A stretch of 38,237 nt of DNA from Fibrobacteraceae bacterium (GTDB lineage Bacteria > Fibrobacterota > Fibrobacteria > Fibrobacterales > Fibrobacteraceae). The stretch lies in assembly GCA_023231365.1 (NCBI GenBank), contig JALNVO010000001.1:1-38237 (forward strand). The letters run 5' to 3'. The position numbers and the translations under genes are program-made. A model generated the notes under the pieces. The model saw only the letters and a program-made list of their open reading frames with translations, did no database searches and was not told where the DNA came from. This document shows positions 30,506 to 38,237 of this stretch, one piece after another (position 1 is the first letter of the stretch; every line of letters starts with the position of its first letter).

Positions 30506-31606
30506 ATGAAAATCGTTGTTAGTGGTTATGTAGGAAAGAAAATAACAGGAATTGGACGAAATTTAATTAGCCTTCTTAATGCTGTAGATGATAATCAATA
30601 TATTGTTTATGTAAATAAAGACATGAAAGATGATTTTATTTTTTCCAATGCAAATATAACTGTAAGGACTTATCCTGTTAGCAAGAACAGTTCTTTAAAA
30701 AATTTATTGTGGACTTCTTTTATTTTCCCGTTTATGGCATTAAAAGAAAGAGCTAATAGAGCTCTTATTCCAAATTTTACACTATTGCTTTTTAAATTTG
30801 TTCCAACTGTTGTGATTATGCATGATCTTATCGAGTTTAATATTCCAGATAAATTTTCAAAAAAGAAAATGTTCTATCGAACAAAGTTAGCTGATCCAAT
30901 CACTTCTAGAATGGCAGATCATATAATAACGGTTTCTGAAAATTCAAAAAAAGACATTATGAAATTTTTAAATGTCCCAGAAAATAAGATTACCGTTATT
31001 TACAATGGTGTAGATTTAAATAAGTTTAAATCAATGAGCTCTGAAAAGGCACTAAAAATTCTGGATTCTAAAGGTTGGCCTAGAAATTTTATTTTATATG
31101 TAGGAACAATTGATCATCCCGGGAAAAATTCAATTTCAGTTATTAAAGTGTTTGAAAAATTAAAAGAACAAAAAACTTTTGATGGGAGTCTGATTCTTGC
31201 TGGTATGCCTGGATCCGGATATCGATTTATTGAAAACTATGTAAAAGAATCTAAGTATAGAACAAATATATTTTTAACAGGTTTTGTCCTGGATAATGAA
31301 TTAATCGCTTTATATTCTACTTGTAAGTTGTTTTGCTTTCTTTCGTTGTATGAAGGTTTTGGTATTCCTCCTTTAGAAGCTATGGCCTGTGGTGCAAAAG
31401 TGGTCGTCTCTAATACTTCTTCGCTACCAGAGGTTGTTGGATCTGTTGGACGGACCGTTTCGCCTATTGATTTGAAAAAAATTTATGAGGTATTCAAAGA
31501 AACAATAGAAATGCCTACAGAAAATAAGGATACCTTGCAACACTTGAGCCAGTTTGATTGGACTTTTTTAGCTCGTAATTTTAATGATGTATTCAATATA
31601 GTTTAG
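30506..31606 (+). CDS. Glycosyltransferase family 4
   Basis: This 366-residue GT-B enzyme has an N-terminal GYVGKKITGIGRN loop, VIMHDLIEF, the HIITVSENSKKDI segment and the donor-binding YEGFGIPPLEAMACG with SNTSSLPEVVG, as in mannosyl/rhamnosyl transferases of the WbaZ/MtfB kind. It begins one nt after the radical SAM stop. From this gene onward the DNA becomes strongly AT-rich. Acceptor and sugar cannot be assigned. Confidence 0.87.
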   Translation: MKIVVSGYVGKKITGIGRNLISLLNAVDDNQYIVYVNKDMKDDFIFSNANITVRTYPVSKNSSLKNLLWTSFIFPFMALKERANRALIPNFTLLLFKFVPTVVIMHDLIEFNIPDKFSKKKMFYRTKLADPITSRMADHIITVSENSKKDIMKFLNVPENKITVIYNGVDLNKFKSMSSEKALKILDSKGWPRNFILYVGTIDHPGKNSISVIKVFEKLKEQKTFDGSLILAGMPGSGYRFIENYVKESKYRTNIFLTGFVLDNELIALYSTCKLFCFLSLYEGFGIPPLEAMACGAKVVVSNTSSLPEVVGSVGRTVSPIDLKKIYEVFKETIEMPTENKDTLQHLSQFDWTFLARNFNDVFNIV

Positions 31607-31611
31607 TTTTT

Positions 31612-32721
31612 ATGACAGCATATATATATATATTCTCTTTAATTTTATGTGGACAATTCTTTGTTTCAAAAAAGTTTATTTCAAAGAATAAATATTGTTT
31701 AGGGATTGCTATTTTTTGTTCTATTCTTGCAGGCTTGCGAAGTTTTGATTTAGGACTTGGAGATACAGATGGCGTTTACTTCCCAATTTATAAAGCAGTT
31801 TCATTTACAAATGGATTCAGTGATGTTCTTTTTCTATTTTTTGACGCCCATTTTGGAAATGATTTTGTTGCAAACAGTTCGGGATATTCAATAGGTTTTT
31901 TGCTTTTAGCAAAGATTAGTTCAATTTGTTTTGATAACTATCATTTTTTCTTGTTGTGGACTTCTTTTCTTTATTTTTTTTCTATATCAAGAATTATTTC
32001 AAAGTATTCCAATATACCAGCAATCGCTTTTGTTGCTTTCTTAGCCTTGAATGGATTTAGTTCTTCTTTTTATCTTGTGCGACATATTCTTGGCGTTTCT
32101 TTCTTAATGTTTGCTTTAGAAGCTCTTCTAAATGGGAAAAATATAAAGTTTTTGATTCTTGTATTAATTGCTGCAAGCATCCATATCTCTATGCTTGTGT
32201 TTCTTATTGCTTATCCGATAAAGAGGGTTTCTATATCTTCTAAAGTTCTTTTAATTTTTGCACTTCTTTCTGCATTCTTTGGCATTATGGTAAAAACAAC
32301 ATTTTTTAGTGTTGTGTCTCAATTAGGTGGATTTATGTCTTATTATTCTGTTTATGCATCTTCAGAATCTGGGCATTTTGCAAGTCTTTGGTTTATTGGC
32401 TTTTTAATTTTTTTATTCGCTTTTACTTATTATAAAAAGTTAATAATTAATAATTATTTGAATTCTCAATATTTTAAGTTCGCATTACTTTACTGTATTT
32501 TCCTTTCGTTCCAAGTAATAATAGATGAGTTTAATAGAGTTGCTCTATTTTTTCTTTTCGCCCCTTCTATATTATTATCAAATACAGTGGATTGTATTAA
32601 AAATCCATATAAAAAAGTTCTTGTTTCTTTAGTTATATTGCTAGGCTTTGGGACATATTGGTTCCTTATAAATTTGAAAAATTACAACATGCTTCCTTAT
32701 CACATGTTTTTCACTTTTTAA
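31612..32721 (+). CDS. EpsG/Wzy-like polysaccharide polymerase
   Basis: The 369-residue membrane protein has about ten hydrophobic helices. EpsG-family hallmarks are LAGLRSFDLGLGDTDGVYF near the N-terminus, a charged LVRHILGVSFLM in the middle and AASIHISMLVF. These proteins polymerise undecaprenyl-linked repeat units outside the inner membrane, so the cluster probably follows a Wzy-type route. It is coupled to the next gene through TAATG. It is extremely AT-rich, with stretches near 10% GC over 60 bp, which fits horizontal origin. Confidence 0.8.
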   Translation: MTAYIYIFSLILCGQFFVSKKFISKNKYCLGIAIFCSILAGLRSFDLGLGDTDGVYFPIYKAVSFTNGFSDVLFLFFDAHFGNDFVANSSGYSIGFLLLAKISSICFDNYHFFLLWTSFLYFFSISRIISKYSNIPAIAFVAFLALNGFSSSFYLVRHILGVSFLMFALEALLNGKNIKFLILVLIAASIHISMLVFLIAYPIKRVSISSKVLLIFALLSAFFGIMVKTTFFSVVSQLGGFMSYYSVYASSESGHFASLWFIGFLIFLFAFTYYKKLIINNYLNSQYFKFALLYCIFLSFQVIIDEFNRVALFFLFAPSILLSNTVDCIKNPYKKVLVSLVILLGFGTYWFLINLKNYNMLPYHMFFTF

Positions 32722-33884
32722 TGGGTGGTTTTGTGAAGGCTATTGCTTTTTTAGTTGGAGATTTGGGCATTGCTGGTGGTGGAGAGCGTGTTGTTTGCAC
32801 TTTGGCTAATTTTTTGGTGCAGTACTATGACGTTCATATTTTTCATTTTGGTACAGAACATCCTTTTGAAATAATAGGGAATGTCAAAGTTCACGATTTA
32901 AATGTGATAACAAAAAATAGATATTTAAGAAAGATAGATAGACTTTTTTTATTGCGGAAAAATTTGAAAGAATCTAAGATTTCTTTAATTATTAATTTTG
33001 GCTGGCAGCCTGCTATATACACATTGATTGCTTCAGTTGGGTTAAATTTAAAAATTTTATCTTCTGAAAGGAACAATCCAATGTTGGAGCCCAATCAAAA
33101 AATTTTAAAAATAATAAGGAATGTTGCATATAAAAAATCAAATTTTTTAGTATGCCAGACACAGGCTGCTAAAAAGTATTTTAATATAACGCAATCAAAA
33201 GTTGTATTGAATCCATTAAGAGATGATATTCCAATGCCTATGGATTTCAGATATCGAGAAAATCTGATTGTTAATTTCTGCCGATTATACACACAGAAAA
33301 ATTTGCCATTATTAATTAAGGCATTTAAAAAATTTCATGTGACTCATCCTTTCTATCTACTTAAAATTTATGGTGATGGTGAGTTGAAATTGGAGCTTTT
33401 AAAGCTGATTGATTATTTGGATTTGACTCATTTTGTGCAAATTTTGCCTTTTCGGGCAAATATTCTTGATAGCATTAAAGTTGCAAAAATGTTTGTATCC
33501 TCTTCTAATTATGAAGGATTGTCTAATTCGATGCTTGAAGCTCTAGCTCTAGGCATTCCAGTTGTTGTTACTGATTGTCCTATTTATGGAGCGCGAATGG
33601 TTGTTAATGATTATAAAAATGGAATTATTGTGCCAATGAATGATCTTGATCGAATGTGTGATGCAATGTCGTTTCTTGCTGACAATGAAGAGAAATCAAA
33701 GCAAATAAGTGACGAAGCAATAAAAATACGAGATTTTTTAAGTGTTGAAGCTGTTTGTAAAGAGTGGAAACGACTTATAGATATTGTGTTATCGAAAAGA
33801 GAGACAGGAAAATCAGGATTCTCAGTTGAACAAAAAAAGTGGTTCAACAAGAGAGGAAAAGAAAATGACAGAAATAACGTCTAA
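32721..33884 (+). CDS. Glycosyltransferase family 4
   Basis: The GT-B enzyme starts at ATG 32721, overlapping the polymerase stop by one base (387 residues). A GTG at 32733 would give the usual family N-terminus (KAIAFLVGDLGIAGGGERV) and has GGGTGG before it, so the true start may be there. The second lobe shows VNFCRLYTQKNLPLLIKAF and NYEGLSNSMLEALALGIPVV. It resembles GalNAc/GlcNAc transferases of capsule loci, but the substrate is uncertain. The basic tail (KRGKENDRNN) overlaps a small downstream ORF by 20 nt. Confidence 0.86.
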   Translation: MGGFVKAIAFLVGDLGIAGGGERVVCTLANFLVQYYDVHIFHFGTEHPFEIIGNVKVHDLNVITKNRYLRKIDRLFLLRKNLKESKISLIINFGWQPAIYTLIASVGLNLKILSSERNNPMLEPNQKILKIIRNVAYKKSNFLVCQTQAAKKYFNITQSKVVLNPLRDDIPMPMDFRYRENLIVNFCRLYTQKNLPLLIKAFKKFHVTHPFYLLKIYGDGELKLELLKLIDYLDLTHFVQILPFRANILDSIKVAKMFVSSSNYEGLSNSMLEALALGIPVVVTDCPIYGARMVVNDYKNGIIVPMNDLDRMCDAMSFLADNEEKSKQISDEAIKIRDFLSVEAVCKEWKRLIDIVLSKRETGKSGFSVEQKKWFNKRGKENDRNNV

Positions 33885-34017
33885 TCTAGCAAACAGTAAA
33901 AAGAGCATCGTCGAGACATCCCGCAGATGCTCTCGGGTACTCAATGAAGACTTCAATACAAAAGAGGTTCTGAAAGATTTAAAAGAAGAATGCACGCGAG
34001 AAGGAGGTTGGGGGTAA
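33865..34017 (+). CDS. Small charged protein, unrecognised
   Basis: This 50-residue ORF has GAGG about 9 nt before its ATG and overlaps the end of the glycosyltransferase. It starts MTEITSNLANSKKSIVETSR and ends LKDLKEECTREGGWG; it is mostly helical and charged, with an antitoxin-like size. No toxin-type gene follows. The 186 bp to the next gene contain a short TTG-start frame behind GGAGG (34018, 24 codons) but nothing recognisable. It may be an orphan antitoxin or a relic left by recombination inside the cluster. Confidence 0.4.
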   Translation: MTEITSNLANSKKSIVETSRRCSRVLNEDFNTKEVLKDLKEECTREGGWG

Positions 34018-34203
34018 TTTGAAAAATTCATACGCTTCAAAAGATGCCCCGATGCCCATCATCCGTCATGCATCTATTGGGGATAAGCCATAATCGTTTC
34101 TATCACAAGCCGATTGTTTCGAAAAGGAAACAGGTAAGAAATAATATTTTCCTCTTGAAAAAACTGAATCATTCCATTAGTCAAAAAATTAAATGGTAAA
34201 TCT

Positions 34204-35361
34204 ATGATAAGAGTTTTATTTGATTTGTTTCAGGCGCAACCAACGATGGACTCAAAGTTCCATGGAGGGGGTGAGTACATTAAGACTGTATATAGATGTT
34301 TTATAGAGAATTATTTAAATCAATGTAGTTTAATTGTCTTTTACGACCCTTCGAAGTTTTTGGATGATTGGATTTTGAAATCTTTTGAAAACAAAACTAT
34401 TCTTGTTAAGAGTATAAGTTCTATCAATGAAATTCAAAATATTTTAGATGAAGAGTCTGTAGATGTCTTTTATTCTGGGCTTCCATATGATTATGTAACG
34501 TTAAATATTCCGAGTAGTATTATTTATTGCGGAACTATCCATGGTTTACGGGGGGTTGAATTGCCTTGTGATCGTTTCACTTATAAATATTTTGAAGGAC
34601 GTTCTTTATTTAAATATTGGATAAAGTTCAAGATGAAAAGGGTATTTAAACAACGAAGTTTAGAGTTTTATCGAAAATCAATTGATCGGCTAGACTTTGT
34701 TATTTGCGTTTCTTATCATACCAAATATGCAATTCGGAGTTTTTATCCACATCTAAATAAAAAGATAGAAGTCTTTTATACACCGGAAAAATTTATTGAA
34801 AGTAAAAAAATTACTCAAAGTAGAGAATTCCAAAATAAATATATTTTGTTGATAAGCAGTAATCGCTGGGAAAAAAATTCTTTTAGGGCTGTAACTGCTT
34901 TAGATACCTTGTTCAATAAAGGAACCCTTAAAGAATATAAAGTTGTTACAATCGGCAAATTACCTGATAAAGTTTGGAAACCTATTTGCAATAAAGACCG
35001 TTTCATCTGCTTTGATTATGTAACATCAGAAAGACTTGAAAACTTGTATGCCTATTGCGATATTTTTCTTTATCCAACGTTAAATGAAGGCTTTGGAATG
35101 CCTCCTTTAGAAGCAATGAAATATGGAAAAACCTGTATTGTTTCTGGTGTTTGTTCCTTGCCAGAAGTTTGCGGGGATGCAGTGTATTACTGCAATCCAT
35201 ATGATCTTGATGAAATTCAAAATAGAGTTTTGATGGCCTCTGAAAAGAAAATTTCTGAAGATATAATAAAAAAACAATTATTGAAAATAAATTGTCGTCA
35301 ACAGGAAGATTTACAAAGGCTGTGCCTGGCTATATTGCATTGTCATGAAAATAGGAATTGA
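34204..35361 (+). CDS. Glycosyltransferase family 4
   Basis: The 385-residue GT-B protein has the GT4 donor-site motif NEGFGMPPLEAMKYG and GVCSLPEVCGDAVYY near the C-terminus, LLISSNRWEKNSFRAV at the hinge, and GGGEYIKTVYRCF in the N-terminal lobe. It is AT-rich like its neighbours. The start follows an approximately 320-bp break in the tightly packed operon, where the preceding genes are separated by 5 nt or less, so this may be a second acquired segment. The next gene follows after 3 nt. Sugar specificity is unknown. Confidence 0.86.
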   Translation: MIRVLFDLFQAQPTMDSKFHGGGEYIKTVYRCFIENYLNQCSLIVFYDPSKFLDDWILKSFENKTILVKSISSINEIQNILDEESVDVFYSGLPYDYVTLNIPSSIIYCGTIHGLRGVELPCDRFTYKYFEGRSLFKYWIKFKMKRVFKQRSLEFYRKSIDRLDFVICVSYHTKYAIRSFYPHLNKKIEVFYTPEKFIESKKITQSREFQNKYILLISSNRWEKNSFRAVTALDTLFNKGTLKEYKVVTIGKLPDKVWKPICNKDRFICFDYVTSERLENLYAYCDIFLYPTLNEGFGMPPLEAMKYGKTCIVSGVCSLPEVCGDAVYYCNPYDLDEIQNRVLMASEKKISEDIIKKQLLKINCRQQEDLQRLCLAILHCHENRN

Positions 35362-35364
35362 AGC

Positions 35365-36351
35365 ATGTGTACTGGAATTGTAATTTTAAATTATAATAAT
35401 ATTGAAGATACCTTGAATTGCGTTGATTCAGTTAATAAGTACAATACAGCTTCAATAAAGATTGTTATTGTCGATAATGGGTCTGAAATCAAAAAGTTTG
35501 AACTGTTAAAAGAATGTCTGAAAAATTTATATAATAACGATTTTGTTGAAGTTTTTGCAGATATCGAGAAAACTGTATTGAAAAGATGTTCTTTAGTTAG
35601 ATCAAACCGAAATTTAGGCTATGCCTGTGGAAATAATATTGGAATTGATTTGTTAAAAAAAGATCCGACAATAAAGCAACTTATGATTTTAAATAATGAC
35701 ATTCTTTTTGTTGAAGATATAATTCCCCGACTTTCACTTTTATTAGAAGAGGATCCCAAAATAGGGATAGTTTCTCCTTTGCTTTATAAAAAAAATTTAT
35801 TGTCCATTGATTATAATTGTGCTAGAAAACGGTCAACCTATAAAGATATCATTAAATGGCTTTGGTCAGATGTTCCGTTTGCTCTTTTTCATCGATCATT
35901 GGACGCTAATAAAATTTTCAAGCTGAATCCTGAACTTTTGGAGAAAAATCGAGTAGAGATCGAATTACCATCAGGTTCATGCATGCTGATGTTGAAAGAA
36001 ACTGCTTACAAAATAAAGTTGTTCAATCCAAATACCTTCTTATATTATGAAGAGAATATCCTTTATGAAGAAGAACTGAGAAGTGGATTTAGAAATTTTA
36101 TTGTTCCTTCTTTGTCATGCATTCACTTAGGTGCCTCTTCAACAAAAACTAAAACTTCAAAATTTTTGATAAAATGTTCAAAGAATAGCATGCACTATTT
36201 TCTAAGTAATTATTTTAATCTTTCTCCAGTGAGAAAAAGTTTTCTAGAGGTTTCTTTTTTTTGGTATGTGTTTTCTCATAGATTACTTGATGGACTTATT
36301 TTTCTTTCCAAGAAGAGTAAGAGACTTTATCAAACTTTAGTTTTGTTCTAA
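35365..36351 (+). CDS. Glycosyltransferase family 2 (rhamnosyltransferase-like)
   Basis: The 328-residue GT-A enzyme has an N-terminal VILNYNNIEDTLNCVDS, IVIVDNGS, the LVRSNRNLGYACGNN segment, the metal-binding MILNNDILF, and a later GSCMLMLKETAY. This set matches WbbL-like rhamnosyltransferases and related inverting enzymes. AGGAA lies about 10 nt before the ATG. It is AT-rich. The C-terminal hydrophobic region (about 285-315) may associate with the membrane. Confidence 0.87.
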   Translation: MCTGIVILNYNNIEDTLNCVDSVNKYNTASIKIVIVDNGSEIKKFELLKECLKNLYNNDFVEVFADIEKTVLKRCSLVRSNRNLGYACGNNIGIDLLKKDPTIKQLMILNNDILFVEDIIPRLSLLLEEDPKIGIVSPLLYKKNLLSIDYNCARKRSTYKDIIKWLWSDVPFALFHRSLDANKIFKLNPELLEKNRVEIELPSGSCMLMLKETAYKIKLFNPNTFLYYEENILYEEELRSGFRNFIVPSLSCIHLGASSTKTKTSKFLIKCSKNSMHYFLSNYFNLSPVRKSFLEVSFFWYVFSHRLLDGLIFLSKKSKRLYQTLVLF

Positions 36352-36397
36352 AATAACTATCTTTATTAAAAGCTTTATCATAAATAGGAACACAGTA

Positions 36398-37180
36398 ATG
36401 AAAACATTGATTTTAGCAGGTGGCTTAGGGACTAGACTTGGTGAAGAAACTCAAAGCATACCAAAGCCTATGGTTGAGATTGGTGGATATCCTATTCTTT
36501 GGCATATTATGAAAATATATAGTCATTATGGTTTCAATGATTTCATTATTCTTACTGGCTATAAAGGTCATATAATAAAGGATTTCTTCCTTAATTACTA
36601 TAATCGTTATAGTGATATTACTGTAGATCTTGCAAACAATGACGTCCAAATTCATAAGATGCGTACCGAACCTTGGACTGTAACGATGCTTTATACGGGG
36701 CAAAATACTATGACCGGTGGTCGTATCAAAATGGCTCAAAAATATGTTGGCAAGGAATCTTTTTTACTCACATATGGGGACGGTGTTTCTAGTGTTGCTA
36801 TTGATAAACTTGTAGAGGTTCATCAGAAAGCAAAAAAAATAGTTACCCTGACCGCAATTCAACCTGTTGGAAAGTGGGGCGCACTTGACATTCAAAAGGA
36901 CGGATCGGTTGATTGCTTTGTAGAAAAACCTGTTGGTGATGGCACTTGGATTAATGGCGGTTTTTTTGTTTGTGAGAATAAAGCGTTTGATTATATTAAA
37001 AAAGACGATTCTTCTGTAATATGGGAACGAGAGCCTCTTCAAAATCTTGCTAAAGATGGGATGCTCAATGCGTATAAACATGACGGTTTTTGGCATCCAA
37101 TGGATATGTTGAAAGATAAAAATGAATTAAATACTCTCTGGACAAGTGGAAAAGCCCCTTGGAAGGTGTGGCAGGATTAA
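36398..37180 (+). CDS. rfbF: Glucose-1-phosphate cytidylyltransferase
   Basis: It makes CDP-glucose from CTP and glucose-1-phosphate, the entry step to CDP-6-deoxy- and 3,6-dideoxyhexoses. The 260-residue protein, of normal length, has the nucleotidyltransferase signature GGLGTRLGEETQSIPKPM, TGYKGHIIKDFF, LTYGDGVSSV and the family-typical EPWTVTMLYTGQNTMTGGRI and WINGGFFV. It is followed after 2 nt by the dehydratase acting on its product. It is less AT-rich than the glycosyltransferase genes. Confidence 0.94.
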   Translation: MKTLILAGGLGTRLGEETQSIPKPMVEIGGYPILWHIMKIYSHYGFNDFIILTGYKGHIIKDFFLNYYNRYSDITVDLANNDVQIHKMRTEPWTVTMLYTGQNTMTGGRIKMAQKYVGKESFLLTYGDGVSSVAIDKLVEVHQKAKKIVTLTAIQPVGKWGALDIQKDGSVDCFVEKPVGDGTWINGGFFVCENKAFDYIKKDDSSVIWEREPLQNLAKDGMLNAYKHDGFWHPMDMLKDKNELNTLWTSGKAPWKVWQD

Positions 37181-37182
37181 AT

Positions 37183-38235
37183 ATGAATCTTTCTTTTTAC
37201 AACGGGAAAAAAGTATTTATTACTGGTCATTCCGGTTTTAAAGGAACTTGGCTTTGCCGGATCTTATTGCAGGCAGGGGCTGAAATTACGGGCTATGCAC
37301 TTGAATCACCGACCGAACCATCTTTGTTTGAACAAACAAAAACAAAGGAAGATATTCAAAATATATTTGGAGATGTTCGCAATTCGGTTTTGCTTGTAGA
37401 GTCAATGATGAAGGCTAAACCCGATATTGTTTTCCATCTTGCTGCGCAACCGATAGTTCGCCAATCTTATAAGGAACCCGTAGAAACATACGAAATAAAT
37501 GTTATGGGGACAATAAACGTCCTTGAAGGTGTGAGAAAATCACCGTCAGTTAGATCATTTGTTAATGTTACTACAGATAAGGTTTATAAGAATAAGGAAT
37601 GGCTATGGGGATATCGTGAAGACGAAGAACTCTGTGGTTTTGATCCGTATTCGAATAGCAAAAGTTGTAGTGAACTTGTAACGTATAGTTATAAGAATTC
37701 ATTTTTTAATAATGAAAATTCTCCTGCGATTTCTACAGCACGAAGCGGCAATGTTATTGGTGGCGGAGACTATGCCATTGACAGGATTATTCCTGATTGT
37801 ATCCGTGCTGTTTTAAAAGGTGAAAGAATTATAATTCGCAATCCGTATTCTACTAGACCTTACCAACATGTACTGGAGTGCCTTTCTGGGTATCTGTTGC
37901 TTGCGCAAAAGCAGTTTGAGAATAAAAACTTTGCTGGTAACTATAACTTTGGTCCAGATGGCTCAAGTTGTGTGACAACAGGAGAACTTGTAGAGTTATT
38001 CTGTTCTTCATGGGGGAAAAATGCAAAATGGCGTATTCAAGGCGATGGTGGTCCCCATGAGGCTAATTTCCTCAAATTAGATTGCTCCAAGAGCAAATCT
38101 GTTTTGGGTTGGAAGCCTCATTGGGATATTCGGCAAGCCATTGGCAGCATAACGGAATGGGAAAAAGCCTTACTTGCTAAAAACGATGCCGCTTCTATAA
38201 CGGACATACAGATTAAAAACTATTTTGGGGTATAA
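37183..38235 (+). CDS. rfbG: CDP-glucose 4,6-dehydratase
   Basis: This extended SDR of 350 residues (ATG 37183) converts CDP-glucose to CDP-4-keto-6-deoxyglucose. NAD binding is at TGHSGFKGTWL, FHLAAQPIVRQSYKEP is typical of CDP-glucose dehydratases, and the catalytic SYK-type YxxxK is in DPYSNSKSCSE. ARSGNVIGGGDYAIDRIIPD and STRPYQHVLECLSGYL complete the pattern. The frame upstream to 37159 overlaps rfbF and is not used. The stop is two bases before the window end. The next pathway gene (RfbH-like dehydrase) would be expected just beyond it. Confidence 0.94.
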   Translation: MNLSFYNGKKVFITGHSGFKGTWLCRILLQAGAEITGYALESPTEPSLFEQTKTKEDIQNIFGDVRNSVLLVESMMKAKPDIVFHLAAQPIVRQSYKEPVETYEINVMGTINVLEGVRKSPSVRSFVNVTTDKVYKNKEWLWGYREDEELCGFDPYSNSKSCSELVTYSYKNSFFNNENSPAISTARSGNVIGGGDYAIDRIIPDCIRAVLKGERIIIRNPYSTRPYQHVLECLSGYLLLAQKQFENKNFAGNYNFGPDGSSCVTTGELVELFCSSWGKNAKWRIQGDGGPHEANFLKLDCSKSKSVLGWKPHWDIRQAIGSITEWEKALLAKNDAASITDIQIKNYFGV

Positions 38236-38237
38236 AA

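Overview
The window looks like a chromosomal segment of a Fibrobacter-type bacterium (phylum Fibrobacterota). Pointers are a lipoprotein with a long poly-serine linker directly after the lipobox cysteine (7694-8746), a second secreted enzyme with a lectin-like C-terminal half, and moderate GC in the housekeeping genes. This assignment is inference from protein style; no rRNA or other definitive marker is present.

Layout. 1-7300: housekeeping genes. These are a class I aminotransferase, a VanZ-like membrane protein, murB, a small DnaG-like CHC2/TOPRIM protein, a monofunctional peptidoglycan glycosyltransferase, purB of the animal-like type and a XerC/XerD-type recombinase. 7263-7422: a complete tRNA-Lys(CTT) unit with promoter and terminator. 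7694-11878: accessory genes, namely the Ser-rich lipoprotein, a DUF2975 membrane protein plus small Cro-like regulator behind a palindromic operator, a methyltransferase, and a secreted zinc protease with a ricin-like domain. 11902-17073: ybaK, a sirtuin, an M20 peptidase, pyrD, and an exported protein overlapping a PDZ-thioredoxin protein. 17107-19447: trpBA. Upstream lies a complete ribosome-mediated attenuator: promoter, 15-residue leader peptide with three consecutive Trp codons, and competing antiterminator and terminator hairpins.

19474-21464 holds two sugar-nucleotide genes (RmlD-like reductase, UDP-glucuronate epimerase-like). 21548-22034 is a transposase-less element with 17-bp terminal inverted repeats, filled with many small perfect hairpins; one end of a second copy lies at the window's left edge. 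22033-25348 encodes a SNF2 helicase and SWIM zinc-finger pair. 25690-27815 is a degraded accessory zone: an archaeal-type ATPase under a 35-bp perfect palindrome, a frameshifted AbiEii-like nucleotidyltransferase, and a multiply frameshifted IS3-family transposase relic.

28165 to the right end is a surface-polysaccharide operon on the + strand. It carries a 28-codon leader ORF coupled to the first glycosyltransferase, a radical SAM/SPASM protein, three more GT4 enzymes, an EpsG-like polymerase, a GT2 enzyme, and the first two CDP-6-deoxyhexose genes (glucose-1-phosphate cytidylyltransferase and CDP-glucose 4,6-dehydratase). Its middle (about 30.5-36.4 kb) is far more AT-rich than the housekeeping part, suggesting horizontal acquisition. 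The flippase, the initiating transferase and the rest of the deoxysugar pathway are not in view.

A recurrent feature is a TATATT-like box ending exactly 6 nt before the start codon, without a Shine-Dalgarno sequence (or without a convincing one). It occurs at the VanZ, glycosyltransferase-51, trpL and ATPase genes and suggests leaderless transcripts. Other genes carry ordinary AGGAG-type sites.
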